Shown here in pieces: positions 1-7,026 of a DNA stretch of 27,340 nt (its first letter is position 1; each line of letters opens with the position of its first letter). The DNA comes from JBCDGZ01 sp038750655 (GTDB taxonomy: Bacteria > Bacteroidota > Bacteroidia > Chitinophagales > Saprospiraceae): assembly GCA_038750655.1 (NCBI GenBank), contig JBCDGZ010000111.1:1-27340 (forward strand), in the 5' to 3' direction. The notes beneath the pieces are model-generated. The model did not search any database. It was not told where the DNA came from and saw only the letters and a program-made list of their open reading frames with translations. The position numbers and the translations under genes are program-made.

Positions 1-545
1 ACGCCCGGTGGGGCTACACTCAGGTCCAGCGTTGGACCGTCGGCGGAGTTGTGGAAGGCCAGGATGTTGTCGTTATCGTCGGTGATGATGTACCAGTAGC
101 TCAGGTTCGGAGCCGTCGTAGTGTGCGTCACGTCGAAGACGATGTTGCCCGCGCAGTTGGCGAAAGTTGTGTCGCCGTTGGCGAGGGTCACGCGGCCGCC
201 GTCCGGCACTTCGCGGTAAACCGTGATGAAGTTATCAGAGATGTCTTCGCAGTCGTCATCGGCCAGCGTGCTGATGGGGTCGCCCATGACGGGATCGGGG
301 AGGCCGCGGTAGTTCCAACCCCAGATGTGGCAGACGCCCGGTGGGGCTACACTCAAGTCCAGCGTTGGACCGTCGGCGGAGTTGTGGAAGGCCAGGATGT
401 TGTCGTTATCGTCGGTGATGATGTACCAGTAGCTCAGGTTCGGAGCCGTCGTGGTGTGCGTCACGTCGAAGACGATGTTGCCCGCGCAGTTGGCGAAAGT
501 TGTGTCGCCGTTGGCCAGGGTCACGCGGCCGCCGTCCGGCACCTC
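1..545 (-). repeat. 333-bp tandem repeat inside the lamin-tail protein gene
   Basis: Bases 1-209 and 334-545 are nearly identical; I count three differences over about 210 bases (near 22, 120 and 182 against the second copy). The period is 333 bp, or 111 codons, so the frame is kept. Identity ends abruptly near 210/545, and the rest of each unit (for example 550-640) is only distantly related. A third, diverged unit is recognisable upstream in the protein (GGWIITDDANNILALP). The first copy continues past the left edge. Confidence 0.85.
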
Positions 546-1472
546 ACGAATCACCGTAATTCCGTTGGAAAGATCAAAGCAGCCACTTAGATCAGAGAGG
601 TTATTGCCCTCCATTTTTCCCATCAAACCATCTTCATAGCGGATGTACCAGATGATACAAATACCTGCACCGGCACCGTCCAGATCAAAAGGAGGAGCCG
701 CTGGTAAAGCCAGGATGTTATTGGCATCATCGGTAATGATCCATCCACCGTTGGTTCCAGAAGAGCCCATCACCGTCACATCAATCGGATCGGGATTTCC
801 GTCTACACAGATGCTGGTCGGATCAGTCGTCGTAATGGTACCTCCTTCGACCGTGCAGGGTACGGCATTGGTATTTTCTCCACAAATCGTTGGACTGCTT
901 GTCGCGGCCCAATCAGAAGGTGCATTGCCATCTCCGTCGTATTCTAAAGATTGGCCAGCACTAAATGCAGGGACGAAATCTCCGGTCGTCCAGATGCCTG
1001 CGTTTACCGCCAGTACCGAACGTTCGTGCCCAGTAGAACCCCATTCAACATAGTCAATCAGACCAGAAGAGCTACCAAAACTATTATTTGTATACAAGCC
1101 CATCTCTCCATCAGCAGGATCGATAGTATTAAAGTTATCAACTGTTAAAATTTCGCCGGGGGCCATCATCAAGTTTCCGCACTGCAAAGTGGAGCTGCTG
1201 ACTTGTTGGTAGGCAGGGAAATCACACAGCCAATAGCCGGCTACATTGACGGTGGCATTGCCAGTATTTTTCAACTCTACCGTGCCATTCGGTTGAATCT
1301 CGTTGATGACAACCTGAGCATTGAGGTTAGCGTTAGGGATGAAATAGCTACAGACCAATAACAACAGTACGGGTTGTAATCTGCTGTTGAATAAGCGTAA
1401 AGCCTGTTGCCAAATGGTGAAGAGAAAAAAAGTTTTCCATACATTGGAAAGAGGTAAATTATTCGGTTCCAT
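1..1472 (-). CDS. Secreted lamin-tail-domain protein with tandem repeats (5' part, runs off the left edge)
   Basis: An uninterrupted minus-strand frame runs from an ATG at 1472 to the window edge, giving 490 codons with the C-terminus missing. The N-terminus has a hydrophobic segment at about residues 34-47 (PVLLLLVCSYFIP) ending in NAQ, consistent with a Sec signal. Next comes VVINEIQPNGTVELKN..., typical of a lamin-tail domain (LTD), then a Thr/Asp-rich region and two copies of a 111-aa module containing VTLANGDTTFANCAG, SYWYIITDDNDNILAFHN and PGVCHIWGWNYRG. Such architectures are common in large Bacteroidota surface proteins exported by T9SS, so a sorting domain would be expected beyond the window; that part is inference. 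No enzymatic motif is visible. The repeat part is more GC-rich than the N-terminal part. The start is the first ATG before the hydrophobic segment. Confidence 0.8.
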   Translation of the reverse strand, partial: MEPNNLPLSNVWKTFFLFTIWQQALRLFNSRLQPVLLLLVCSYFIPNANLNAQVVINEIQPNGTVELKNTGNATVNVAGYWLCDFPAYQQVSSSTLQCGNLMMAPGEILTVDNFNTIDPADGEMGLYTNNSFGSSSGLIDYVEWGSTGHERSVLAVNAGIWTTGDFVPAFSAGQSLEYDGDGNAPSDWAATSSPTICGENTNAVPCTVEGGTITTTDPTSICVDGNPDPIDVTVMGSSGTNGGWIITDDANNILALPAAPPFDLDGAGAGICIIWYIRYEDGLMGKMEGNNLSDLSGCFDLSNGITVIREVPDGGRVTLANGDTTFANCAGNIVFDVTHTTTAPNLSYWYIITDDNDNILAFHNSADGPTLDLSVAPPGVCHIWGWNYRGLPDPVMGDPISTLADDDCEDISDNFITVYREVPDGGRVTLANGDTTFANCAGNIVFDVTHTTTAPNLSYWYIITDDNDNILAFHNSADGPTLDLSVAPPG

Positions 1473-1511
1473 GATCAATTTAAATTAAGTTAGGATATTC
1501 GATGTCAGGAA

Positions 1512-1519
1512 CAAAATTA
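1512..1519 (-). promoter_or_regulatory. Candidate -7 element for the lamin-tail protein gene
   Basis: On the minus strand this reads TAATTTTG, an exact match to the Bacteroidota -7 consensus TAnnTTTG, 40 bases upstream of the ATG at 1472. No TTG is found 19-21 bases further upstream, so the -33 element is weak or absent. Confidence 0.3.
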
Positions 1520-1751
1520 GAGGAGTATGGAAGAAGTTCCTATTTGATTTTCTCAATAGATTATAGACTATGACTAAGTTATCAAACAAATTAAAGTTTT
1601 TATAATAAATTATTACAAAGCCGTTTCAAGAGTATCACAAAAGTATCACAGACCTTCCTAAAACACCTCCGGAAGGCCATTTGTCCGTCTCAAGACAGTT
1701 TATACATTTAATGTGCCCAGCTTTTCAGAAGTGCATCCCTAACACTATAAA

Positions 1752-1782
1752 TTGCATAAAATCAATAATTATCATACTTTTG
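1752..1782 (+). promoter_or_regulatory. Promoter of the oxyR-like gene
   Basis: TTG at 1752-1754, a 20-base spacer, then TACTTTTG at 1775-1782. This matches the Bacteroidota pattern TTG-N19-21-TAnnTTTG. Transcription would begin around 1789, leaving a leader of about 27 bases before the ATG at 1816. Confidence 0.6.
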
Positions 1783-1815
1783 GAAAAATACATTTTACTC
1801 CTTAAGCCCTGATTT

Positions 1816-2754
1816 ATGACCATTACTCAACTGGAATATATCGTTGCGGTAGCCGACTGTAAGAGCTTCGCCAAAGCGGCCGAAAAATGTCATATCACAC
1901 AGCCGACTCTAAGTGTACAGATTAAAAAATTGGAAGATGATCTGAAGGTAGTGCTATTTGATCGAAGCAAAAAACCTGTCCGGCCAACGGATTTGGGCAT
2001 GCAAATCATCGAACAAGCTCGCATTAGTTTAGGCGAACTGGGACGAATTAGAAAAATCGCCGCCTCCGAGCAGGAAGACAACCAGGGACTGATCAATCTG
2101 GGCATTATTCCAACGCTCAGCCCTTATCTTCTTCCCCTGTTCTCCATGCCCTTTTTGCAGCATAATCCCGACAGCCAATTGATCGTCAAAGAAATGATTT
2201 CAAATGATGTCATCTACAATTTGTACAACCACAATCTGGATATTGGCATCCTCTCTACCCCTATTGATAGTCCCGACCTCAAGCAGCTGCCGCTCTTCTA
2301 CGAGCCCTTCGTGCTCTATCTTTCCGAGGATCACCCCCTTATTGAGCAGACACAGGTCCACATCGAAGACCTCAATCTGAGTGAGCTATGGCTGTTGGAA
2401 GAAGGGCATTGCTTTCGTAATCAGGCGTTTAATATTTGTGGTAAAAATAGGGCGGACAACAACCGCAATGCGCTACGTATTGAAAGCGGCAGCCTGGAGG
2501 CCCTACGCAGAATTGTCGAGCGGCAATTTGGCTATACCCTGCTCCCCCAGCTGGCGACGCTGGAATTCAACGAGCAACAGAAAAAAAGGGTAAAAACCTT
2601 CGCTCCACAAACGCCGGTCAGAGAAATCAGTTTGATCATTAACCGGCAGTTTATGAAGCGAAAAGTTGTGGAGTCCCTGCGACGTGCCATCCTGAGCCAG
2701 ATTCCGGAGGAGATGCAGCATAAGGAAGGGAAGCAGATTATTGAGTGGGAATAA
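1816..2754 (+). CDS. oxyR: LysR-type peroxide-sensing regulator OxyR
   Basis: This 312-aa protein has the LysR layout: an N-terminal winged helix-turn-helix (residues 1-60, FAKAAEKCHITQPTLSVQIKKLE) and a periplasmic-binding-protein-like effector domain. OxyR identity rests on the segment EEGHCFRNQAFNIC. Its cysteines are codons 199 and 208, the same numbers as the redox pair of E. coli OxyR, which form a disulfide on H2O2 exposure and switch on catalase and peroxiredoxin genes. The following ESGSLEALRRIVERQFGYTLLPQLA also matches the family. A Bacteroidota-type promoter lies just upstream. The gene converges with a DJ-1/Hsp31-like gene, only 3 bases separating the stops. No catalase or peroxiredoxin gene is in the window, so its targets here are unknown. 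Confidence 0.88.
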   Translation: MTITQLEYIVAVADCKSFAKAAEKCHITQPTLSVQIKKLEDDLKVVLFDRSKKPVRPTDLGMQIIEQARISLGELGRIRKIAASEQEDNQGLINLGIIPTLSPYLLPLFSMPFLQHNPDSQLIVKEMISNDVIYNLYNHNLDIGILSTPIDSPDLKQLPLFYEPFVLYLSEDHPLIEQTQVHIEDLNLSELWLLEEGHCFRNQAFNICGKNRADNNRNALRIESGSLEALRRIVERQFGYTLLPQLATLEFNEQQKKRVKTFAPQTPVREISLIINRQFMKRKVVESLRRAILSQIPEEMQHKEGKQIIEWE

Positions 2755-2757
2755 ATT

Positions 2758-3525
2758 CTATTGATTTAACTGCTCTACCAGCAGGCGGGCCGCCGCCGCT
2801 CCGGAGTTTTGCTGCTGCCCCGTAATGAGGTGGCCATCCGCGATGGCGTAGGAGGAAAAAGGCGCAGCGACTTTGAAGGTCGTATTGCTCAGTTGGCGGG
2901 CTTCGGACTCAATGCGATAAGGCTGAATTTGCTGGCCGACGGCCTGATCGGCGAACTCTTCTTCGGCGTCGGCGAAGCCGGTCCAGGTTTTGCCCTCCAC
3001 CAGCAAGCGGCCGTCGGCCGTCTTCGCCTCCAACAGCAGGGTCGTCGAATGGCAGACCGCCGCACTGGGCTTCCCCGCCTCATAAAAGCCAACAAACAGC
3101 TGCTCCAAAGTGGCGTTGCCCCGGAAGGTGTACATCGGCCCCTGGCCTCCGACCAAAAAGATGGCATCATAATCCTCCTGCTTGAGGTCCGACAGCTTTC
3201 GGGTGTTGGCCAATAGCTCCTCAAACCATTCCTGCTGCATGTAGCCCAGTGAGATCACATCATGGGCGGCGTAGCCGCTAGCGTCCGTAGGGTCGGAGTA
3301 GGTGTCCATTTCGATCTTCCCCCCCTCGGTCGATGCCAGCTCCACCTCATAGCCCGCCTCCTGAAAGACGTGGAGCGGGTGCGTGAGCTCCGCCGCCCAA
3401 AAGCCGATGGGCCAGCCCGTTTGCTCAGAAACGGCCGGACTGCTGGCCACCATTAATATTTTGCCCTTAAAAGGCATACCGTGCGCATGAACATAGGCTT
3501 GCGTTTCTTTAATGGATGAATTCAT
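2758..3525 (-). CDS. DJ-1/PfpI superfamily protein, Hsp31/glyoxalase III-like
   Basis: From the ATG at 3525 the product is 255 aa, a single class I glutamine-amidotransferase-like domain. Visible motifs are FWAAELTHP (Glu46), VELASTEGG, DAIFLVGGQGP and the nucleophile elbow AVCHSTT (Cys158-His159). The Glu-Cys-His set matches the Hsp31/HchA branch, whose members convert methylglyoxal to lactate without glutathione and act as stress chaperones. A longer frame could begin at a TTG at 3588, but that TTG is part of the -33 promoter element, so the internal ATG is preferred. The gene is divergent from an HxlR regulator, which probably controls it, and convergent with oxyR. Together they suggest a response to peroxide or reactive carbonyls. 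The exact substrate is not shown by sequence. Confidence 0.85.
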   Translation of the reverse strand: MNSSIKETQAYVHAHGMPFKGKILMVASSPAVSEQTGWPIGFWAAELTHPLHVFQEAGYEVELASTEGGKIEMDTYSDPTDASGYAAHDVISLGYMQQEWFEELLANTRKLSDLKQEDYDAIFLVGGQGPMYTFRGNATLEQLFVGFYEAGKPSAAVCHSTTLLLEAKTADGRLLVEGKTWTGFADAEEEFADQAVGQQIQPYRIESEARQLSNTTFKVAAPFSSYAIADGHLITGQQQNSGAAAARLLVEQLNQ

Positions 3526-3557
3526 TTGCTTTGCGTTTTTAAAGTGTAGAATACCTA

Positions 3558-3588
3558 CAAAATTAGCCGCAATACTTACCTTTACCAA
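3558..3588 (-). promoter_or_regulatory. Promoter of the Hsp31-like gene
   Basis: On the minus strand, TTG (3588-3586), a 20-base spacer and TAATTTTG (3565-3558) fit the Bacteroidota promoter pattern. The predicted start near 3551 lies downstream of the alternative TTG start codon at 3588, so translation must begin at the ATG at 3525. Confidence 0.6.
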
Positions 3589-3634
3589 TATACTTACTCA
3601 TATGTAAGGTACTTCCCTTTTAGAAAGTATACTT
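3572..3634. promoter_or_regulatory. Probable HxlR operator cluster
   Basis: Two ATACTTAC copies lie at 3572-3579 and 3590-3597, 18 bases apart. The second CTTAC pairs with GTAAG at 3604-3608. A perfect 10-base palindrome AAGTATACTT lies at 3625-3634. The first two copies fall inside or beside the spacer and -33 element of the Hsp31-like promoter, so binding there would block it. Assignment to the adjacent HxlR regulator is inference. Confidence 0.4.
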
Positions 3635-3648
3635 AAAATCAATGCTTT

Positions 3649-3996
3649 ATGCCTGAATTCCTGTATAACAACAAGCTTTACTACAACCCCGTAGAGTTCG
3701 CCATGGATCGAATCGGAGGAACCTGGAAGATGCCTATCCTCTGGCGACTGAAGGATAAAGTGATGCGCTACAGCGAACTGCGCAGAAATATTCCCCACAT
3801 TACCGACAAAATGCTGACCTCACAGCTCCGGCAATTGGAAGCAGAAGGATTCATCCACCGGGAGGTCTATCCGGTGGTCCCCCCGAAAGTGGAATACTCG
3901 ATTACAGAAAAAGGCAGGACCACTATTCCGGTCATCGAGACCATCCGAAACTATGGATTAGAGCTGATGGCGAAAGAGGGAATTATTGAAAAGTAA
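3649..3996 (+). CDS. HxlR-family winged-helix regulator lacking cysteine
   Basis: This 115-aa protein matches the HxlR family over its length: PVEFAMDRIGGTWKMPILWRL, then RYSELRRNIPHITDKMLTSQLRQLEAEGFI, a wing with VPPKVEYSITEKG, and a C-terminal dimerisation helix. HxlR proteins such as YodB, HypR and QorR are dimeric DNA-binding regulators, several of which sense quinones, aldehydes or oxidants through a cysteine near residue 6-14, usually in a CPV motif. Here that position is Asn13 (NPV) and the protein has no cysteine at all, so thiol sensing is excluded. It is divergent from the Hsp31-like gene across a repeat-rich intergenic region and is its likely regulator. The effector is unknown. 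Confidence 0.88.
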   Translation: MPEFLYNNKLYYNPVEFAMDRIGGTWKMPILWRLKDKVMRYSELRRNIPHITDKMLTSQLRQLEAEGFIHREVYPVVPPKVEYSITEKGRTTIPVIETIRNYGLELMAKEGIIEK

Positions 3997-4006
3997 TACA
4001 TGCTTA

Positions 4007-4282
4007 ATGATGAATGTCGTCCCTTCACCAAAATGGAGCGTTGCTTTATTGCTGTACCTGGTACTTTGCTTAATCGGCTGCTCTAGCTCCGGCGAGCCGC
4101 CACCGGCTTCGGCTCCGACTAAGGCTCAGCTTGTAAAAGCCGAAGAGCAGCGCAGTCCGCTCTTCGGCTGTGCCGACTTGGGGAAAACCTGGGCGCACAT
4201 CTATGCAACAGAACAAATGGCATTTTTTGATTTTCTGGTGATAGATCATTTACTTTACGGAGGTACCCGAAACTTGGGATGA
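4007..4282 (+). CDS. Doubtful small lipoprotein, possibly a gene remnant
   Basis: The frame has several in-frame ATGs; that at 4007 or the next codon gives about 91 aa starting with a clear lipoprotein signal (VALLLYLVLCLIGC followed by SSSGE). After the lipobox there is a short Pro/Ala stretch, and then nothing recognisable. The frame overlaps the tail of the HxlR reading frame only if an ATG at 3986 is used. Its end overlaps the first codon of the longer N-acetyltransferase form and covers that gene's candidate promoter. It also contains an 11-bp stem-loop. It could be a real small lipoprotein, the remnant of a longer one, or a chance frame. Confidence 0.3.
   Translation: MMNVVPSPKWSVALLLYLVLCLIGCSSSGEPPPASAPTKAQLVKAEEQRSPLFGCADLGKTWAHIYATEQMAFFDFLVIDHLLYGGTRNLG
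4138..4169. repeat. Strong stem-loop, AGCCGAAGAGC / GCTCTTCGGCT
   Basis: Perfect 11-bp arms at 4138-4148 and 4159-4169 enclose a 10-base loop. No T-run follows on either strand, so it is not a standard terminator. It lies inside the doubtful lipoprotein frame. Confidence 0.6.
4227..4258 (+). promoter_or_regulatory. Candidate promoter of the N-acetyltransferase gene
   Basis: TTG at 4227-4229, a 21-base spacer, then TACTTTAC at 4251-4258, one base off TAnnTTTG. It would start transcription near 4265, upstream of both possible start codons (4279 and 4312). Confidence 0.35.
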
Positions 4283-4311
4283 ATACCGAAAAAGAAAGCA
4301 ATAGCATAACT

Positions 4312-5061
4312 ATGGATAAACAAGCCTATCTGGATAGGATTAAGATAGAATCAGTGACCGCGCCCAGTCGGGCACTGCTGTTCCAATTGCAACAGCAGCA
4401 CTTGCTCCATGTCCCCTTCGAGAACCTGGATATTCACCACCAGAGGCCCATTCGATTAGCACTTCCAGCGATTTTTCAAAAAATTGTTGGTAACCGGCGT
4501 GGCGGATTTTGCTACGAACTCAATGGCTTATTTTGCTGGCTCTTGCGAGAGCTGGGCTTTGCGGTAGAAATGATCTCGGCCAGGGTACCGGACAACAATG
4601 GGGTTTACAGCCCTGAGTTCGACCATCTGGCGCTGCTGGTAAAGGTGGAGGGAAAAACCTTCCTAGCGGATGTTGGTTTCGGTAAATTTTCTTTCCAGCC
4701 TATAGAACTGTTGATCGGCCAAGCCCAACAAGACCCCTTCGGGCAATTCATCATTGTGCAGCACGATGAGGACTATCTGCGAATTGATACCATTAGTCAA
4801 GGGGTGGCTACTCCCGGCTATATTTTCAAAACGCAAGCACGGGCGTATGAGGAATTTGCGGGCATGTGTCACTACCACCAAACCGATCCCAACTCGCATT
4901 TTCTCCGCAATAAGCTCATTACCATTGCTCAACTTGGCGGAAGGATGACGCTGATCAATCGACAGCTGAAGATCACTCGTGGAGATAGCGTTGAGGAAAC
5001 GGAATTCGCAGAGGGGGAATTCGAGCAGTACCTAGAACAATATTTTGGGATTGTTTTATGA
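4312..5061 (+). CDS. Arylamine N-acetyltransferase
   Basis: This cytosolic enzyme would transfer acetyl (or another acyl group) from CoA to aromatic amines and hydrazines. The catalytic triad is visible: Cys in RGGFCYELN, His in FDHLALLV and Asp in LADVGFG. From the ATG at 4312 the product is 249 aa and the triad is Cys67, His105, Asp120. The spacings (38 and 15) equal those of the well-studied Cys69-His107-Asp122 enzymes, and MDKQAYLDRI looks like a normal family start. An ATG at 4279 adds 11 polar residues and is possible. The nearby HxlR, Hsp31-like and OxyR genes suggest a detoxification neighbourhood, although there is no evidence of co-transcription. The physiological substrate is unknown. 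Confidence 0.9.
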   Translation: MDKQAYLDRIKIESVTAPSRALLFQLQQQHLLHVPFENLDIHHQRPIRLALPAIFQKIVGNRRGGFCYELNGLFCWLLRELGFAVEMISARVPDNNGVYSPEFDHLALLVKVEGKTFLADVGFGKFSFQPIELLIGQAQQDPFGQFIIVQHDEDYLRIDTISQGVATPGYIFKTQARAYEEFAGMCHYHQTDPNSHFLRNKLITIAQLGGRMTLINRQLKITRGDSVEETEFAEGEFEQYLEQYFGIVL

Positions 5062-5094
5062 CTTAGCCCCCGGATTCAGCACGTAAAGTTGCTT

Positions 5095-5129
5095 AAAAAA
5101 AAGAACGGTCCATGACCTAGGCCACGGAC
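5095..5129 (-). terminator. Intrinsic terminator of the DUF4397 gene
   Basis: In the minus-strand transcript a 22-base hairpin (5108-5129) forms with two G-U pairs. It is followed after a few bases by eight U (A-run at 5095-5102). It lies about 40 bases past the stop codon at 5168. Read rightward the same hairpin has mismatches and no U-run. Confidence 0.65.
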
Positions 5130-5167
5130 AGTCCATTGAACTATAACCATTACTGGCTAATCGTTCG

Positions 5168-6823
5168 TTATTTTAGCACAACAAAAGGTTGGGTCAACAC
5201 TTCGTTGTTGGTTCCGATACTTAGGTAATAAGTTCCGTTTTGTAAATTACTCACATCCAGAGAAGTAGTAAAATTACCGGAGTATTGATTACCCAATGTG
5301 CGATCGATTACTGAAGCACCCAATTGGTTGAAAACAGTAACCCTTACAGGAGTCTCCACCTCCAGCGTCATATTTATTTCAAGATTTTGACTAGCTGGAT
5401 TGGGGAATACTTGTGCAGCTACTTCTGAAGTATTCGTATTGACTGAGAATTGATTAGATGATCCACCGGTAAGGTTCTGTAGTTGAGGTAATGGGAATGT
5501 TCCCCCGGTGCTCAAGGCTACCCAAGGCTCAAATCCAGGTGTATTGCCTCCCAAAAATCCTGATGCAAAGATCACGGCTGTTCTTCCGGCCCAAAAGCTA
5601 AGATCGGCAGCATAACTGGCAACAACCGTAGCGTTGTCATTACCGGGTGTGACATCTAACTCGTAAACATTATTGGCCGGGATGTTCAAATATCCCTGAA
5701 ATTCTCCAAATGATACATCATCGATAATTGGTGTTCCTCCGGTCACTACATCTACAGTTGGAGCATCTGGGGAGCCGTGGAAGAACAGAATACCTACATT
5801 TTCATCGCTATCTGCCTGCTCTTCGCCCATATCAAAGACACTTAAGCCAAAACCAGGATTTCCACCGACAATTCCACTAGCGACCACTACATAGGTTTCG
5901 CCTGCTTCGAAGGTGACTGGAAAGTTAGCAATCGCATCGGCGGCAGAAGTACTCGTTGCAAGAGCAACGCCGATATTAATTTCTACTCCGGCAGGAACAT
6001 CCATAAATGGAGTCGCGGTGCGAAAGGCAAAATTGTCTAATAAGCGATCAGCATTAGCATAAATATCTACAGTCGGGGTTGGAGAGTTATGAATGATCTG
6101 TACTCTGGCGGTTGGGCCAGCAGGTGGCTCAACTAAGTTAAGCGGGAAAGTCCCTCCGGTGCTTAAAGCTACCCAAGGCTCAAAACCTGGCTCTCCGCCG
6201 CCTAAAAATCCAGTAGCAAAAATCACTGCTGTTCTTCCAGCCCAAAAACTCAGGTCAGCTTCGTAAGAAGCGACAATCGTAGAATTATCATTACCTGGTG
6301 TTACATCTAATTGATAAACATTATCAGCGGGCACATTCAAATACCCCTGAAACTCTCCAAATGATACATCGTCAATGATTGGTGTCCCTCCCGTTACGAC
6401 ATCCACTGTTGGGGCATCTGGTGAGCCATGAAAGAATAAAATACCTACATTTTCATCGCTATCTGCTTGCTCTGCTCCCATATCGAAGACACTCAAACCA
6501 AAACCAGGATTGCCACCGACAATGCCCCTGGCGACCACTACATAAGTTTCGTTTTCTTCGAAAGTGACCGGAAAGTTGGCAATCGCGTCTGCTGAAGACG
6601 TACTGTTTCTGAGGGCAACGCCGATATTGATTTCCACTCCCGCAGGAACATCAATAAAAGGAGTCGCGGTACGAAAGGCAAAATCATCTAATAGCAGATC
6701 ACTGTTGGCATAAATATCTACGGTTGGGGTTGGAGAATTGTGAATAATCTGTACTCGGGCGGTTTGGGCGATGCTCATGGATACAATACCTAAGCAAAAT
6801 AGCAATAGGGCAAATTTTTTCAT
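5168..6823 (-). CDS. Secreted DUF4397 repeat protein with T9SS sorting domain
   Basis: This 551-aa protein begins with a signal peptide (MKKFALLLFCLGIVSMSIAQ). Two long repeats follow, starting at residues 21 and 238 (period 217 aa), each opening with TARVQIIHNSPTPTVDIYAN and containing ENVGILFFHGSPDAPTVDVV. Each long repeat therefore holds two DUF4397-type beta domains, four in all. The end (about residues 478-551) is a type A T9SS sorting domain: VFPNPASQNLEIN..., VTVFNQLGASV, and GTYYLSIGTNNEVLTQPFVV. T9SS removes this tail and releases or anchors the protein at the surface. DUF4397 has no known enzymatic activity; a structural or adhesive role is inference. The gene is single, with its own terminator. 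Confidence 0.9.
   Translation of the reverse strand: MKKFALLLFCLGIVSMSIAQTARVQIIHNSPTPTVDIYANSDLLLDDFAFRTATPFIDVPAGVEINIGVALRNSTSSADAIANFPVTFEENETYVVVARGIVGGNPGFGLSVFDMGAEQADSDENVGILFFHGSPDAPTVDVVTGGTPIIDDVSFGEFQGYLNVPADNVYQLDVTPGNDNSTIVASYEADLSFWAGRTAVIFATGFLGGGEPGFEPWVALSTGGTFPLNLVEPPAGPTARVQIIHNSPTPTVDIYANADRLLDNFAFRTATPFMDVPAGVEINIGVALATSTSAADAIANFPVTFEAGETYVVVASGIVGGNPGFGLSVFDMGEEQADSDENVGILFFHGSPDAPTVDVVTGGTPIIDDVSFGEFQGYLNIPANNVYELDVTPGNDNATVVASYAADLSFWAGRTAVIFASGFLGGNTPGFEPWVALSTGGTFPLPQLQNLTGGSSNQFSVNTNTSEVAAQVFPNPASQNLEINMTLEVETPVRVTVFNQLGASVIDRTLGNQYSGNFTTSLDVSNLQNGTYYLSIGTNNEVLTQPFVVLK
5473..6763 (-). repeat. Internal 651-bp duplication of a two-domain DUF4397 block
   Basis: The block beginning at 6763 is repeated in frame from 6112, exactly 651 bases (217 codons) later. 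Protein identity is very high, with differences confined to a few positions (for example SDLLLDD against ADRLLDN), while synonymous sites differ throughout. The duplication is thus not very recent, or the protein sequence is strongly constrained. Confidence 0.8.
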
Positions 6824-7026
6824 AGTTTTTGATTTTAATGGTTATTTAAAGCTATATAACAGGAGCATTGTTATCGTAGTTTGCTCGGTCAGCTCAGGAG
6901 TGAAACAATAAAGTCGACTTAGCTAATTCTTTATTAATCGCAATTTATATCGCTGTGTCATGCAGCTAATTTCTATATTCAGGCATTATGTATTGTTGTC
7001 ATAATAATTTCGCTATTCCGTCTCGT

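Larger units (their letters stand above)
1473..1815. other. Divergent intergenic region between the lamin-tail gene and oxyR
   Basis: There is no gene in these 343 bases. The stretch is AT-rich and holds the candidate -7 element for the leftward gene, the oxyR promoter, two copies of AGTATCACA at 1631-1639 and 1642-1650 (11 bases apart, about one helical turn), and a short CCTTCC/GGAAGG inverted repeat near 1653-1676. Divergent LysR-type regulators often bind such regions, but no convincing OxyR-type ATAG-N7-CTAT site was recognised. Confidence 0.5.

Noticed and set aside
51..1053. Plus-strand open frames opposite the lamin-tail gene (51-590, 643-1053)
   Set aside because: They mirror the minus-strand repeats and have Val/Arg/Ala-rich, unfamiliar translations. 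The minus frame has a signal peptide and recognisable modules.
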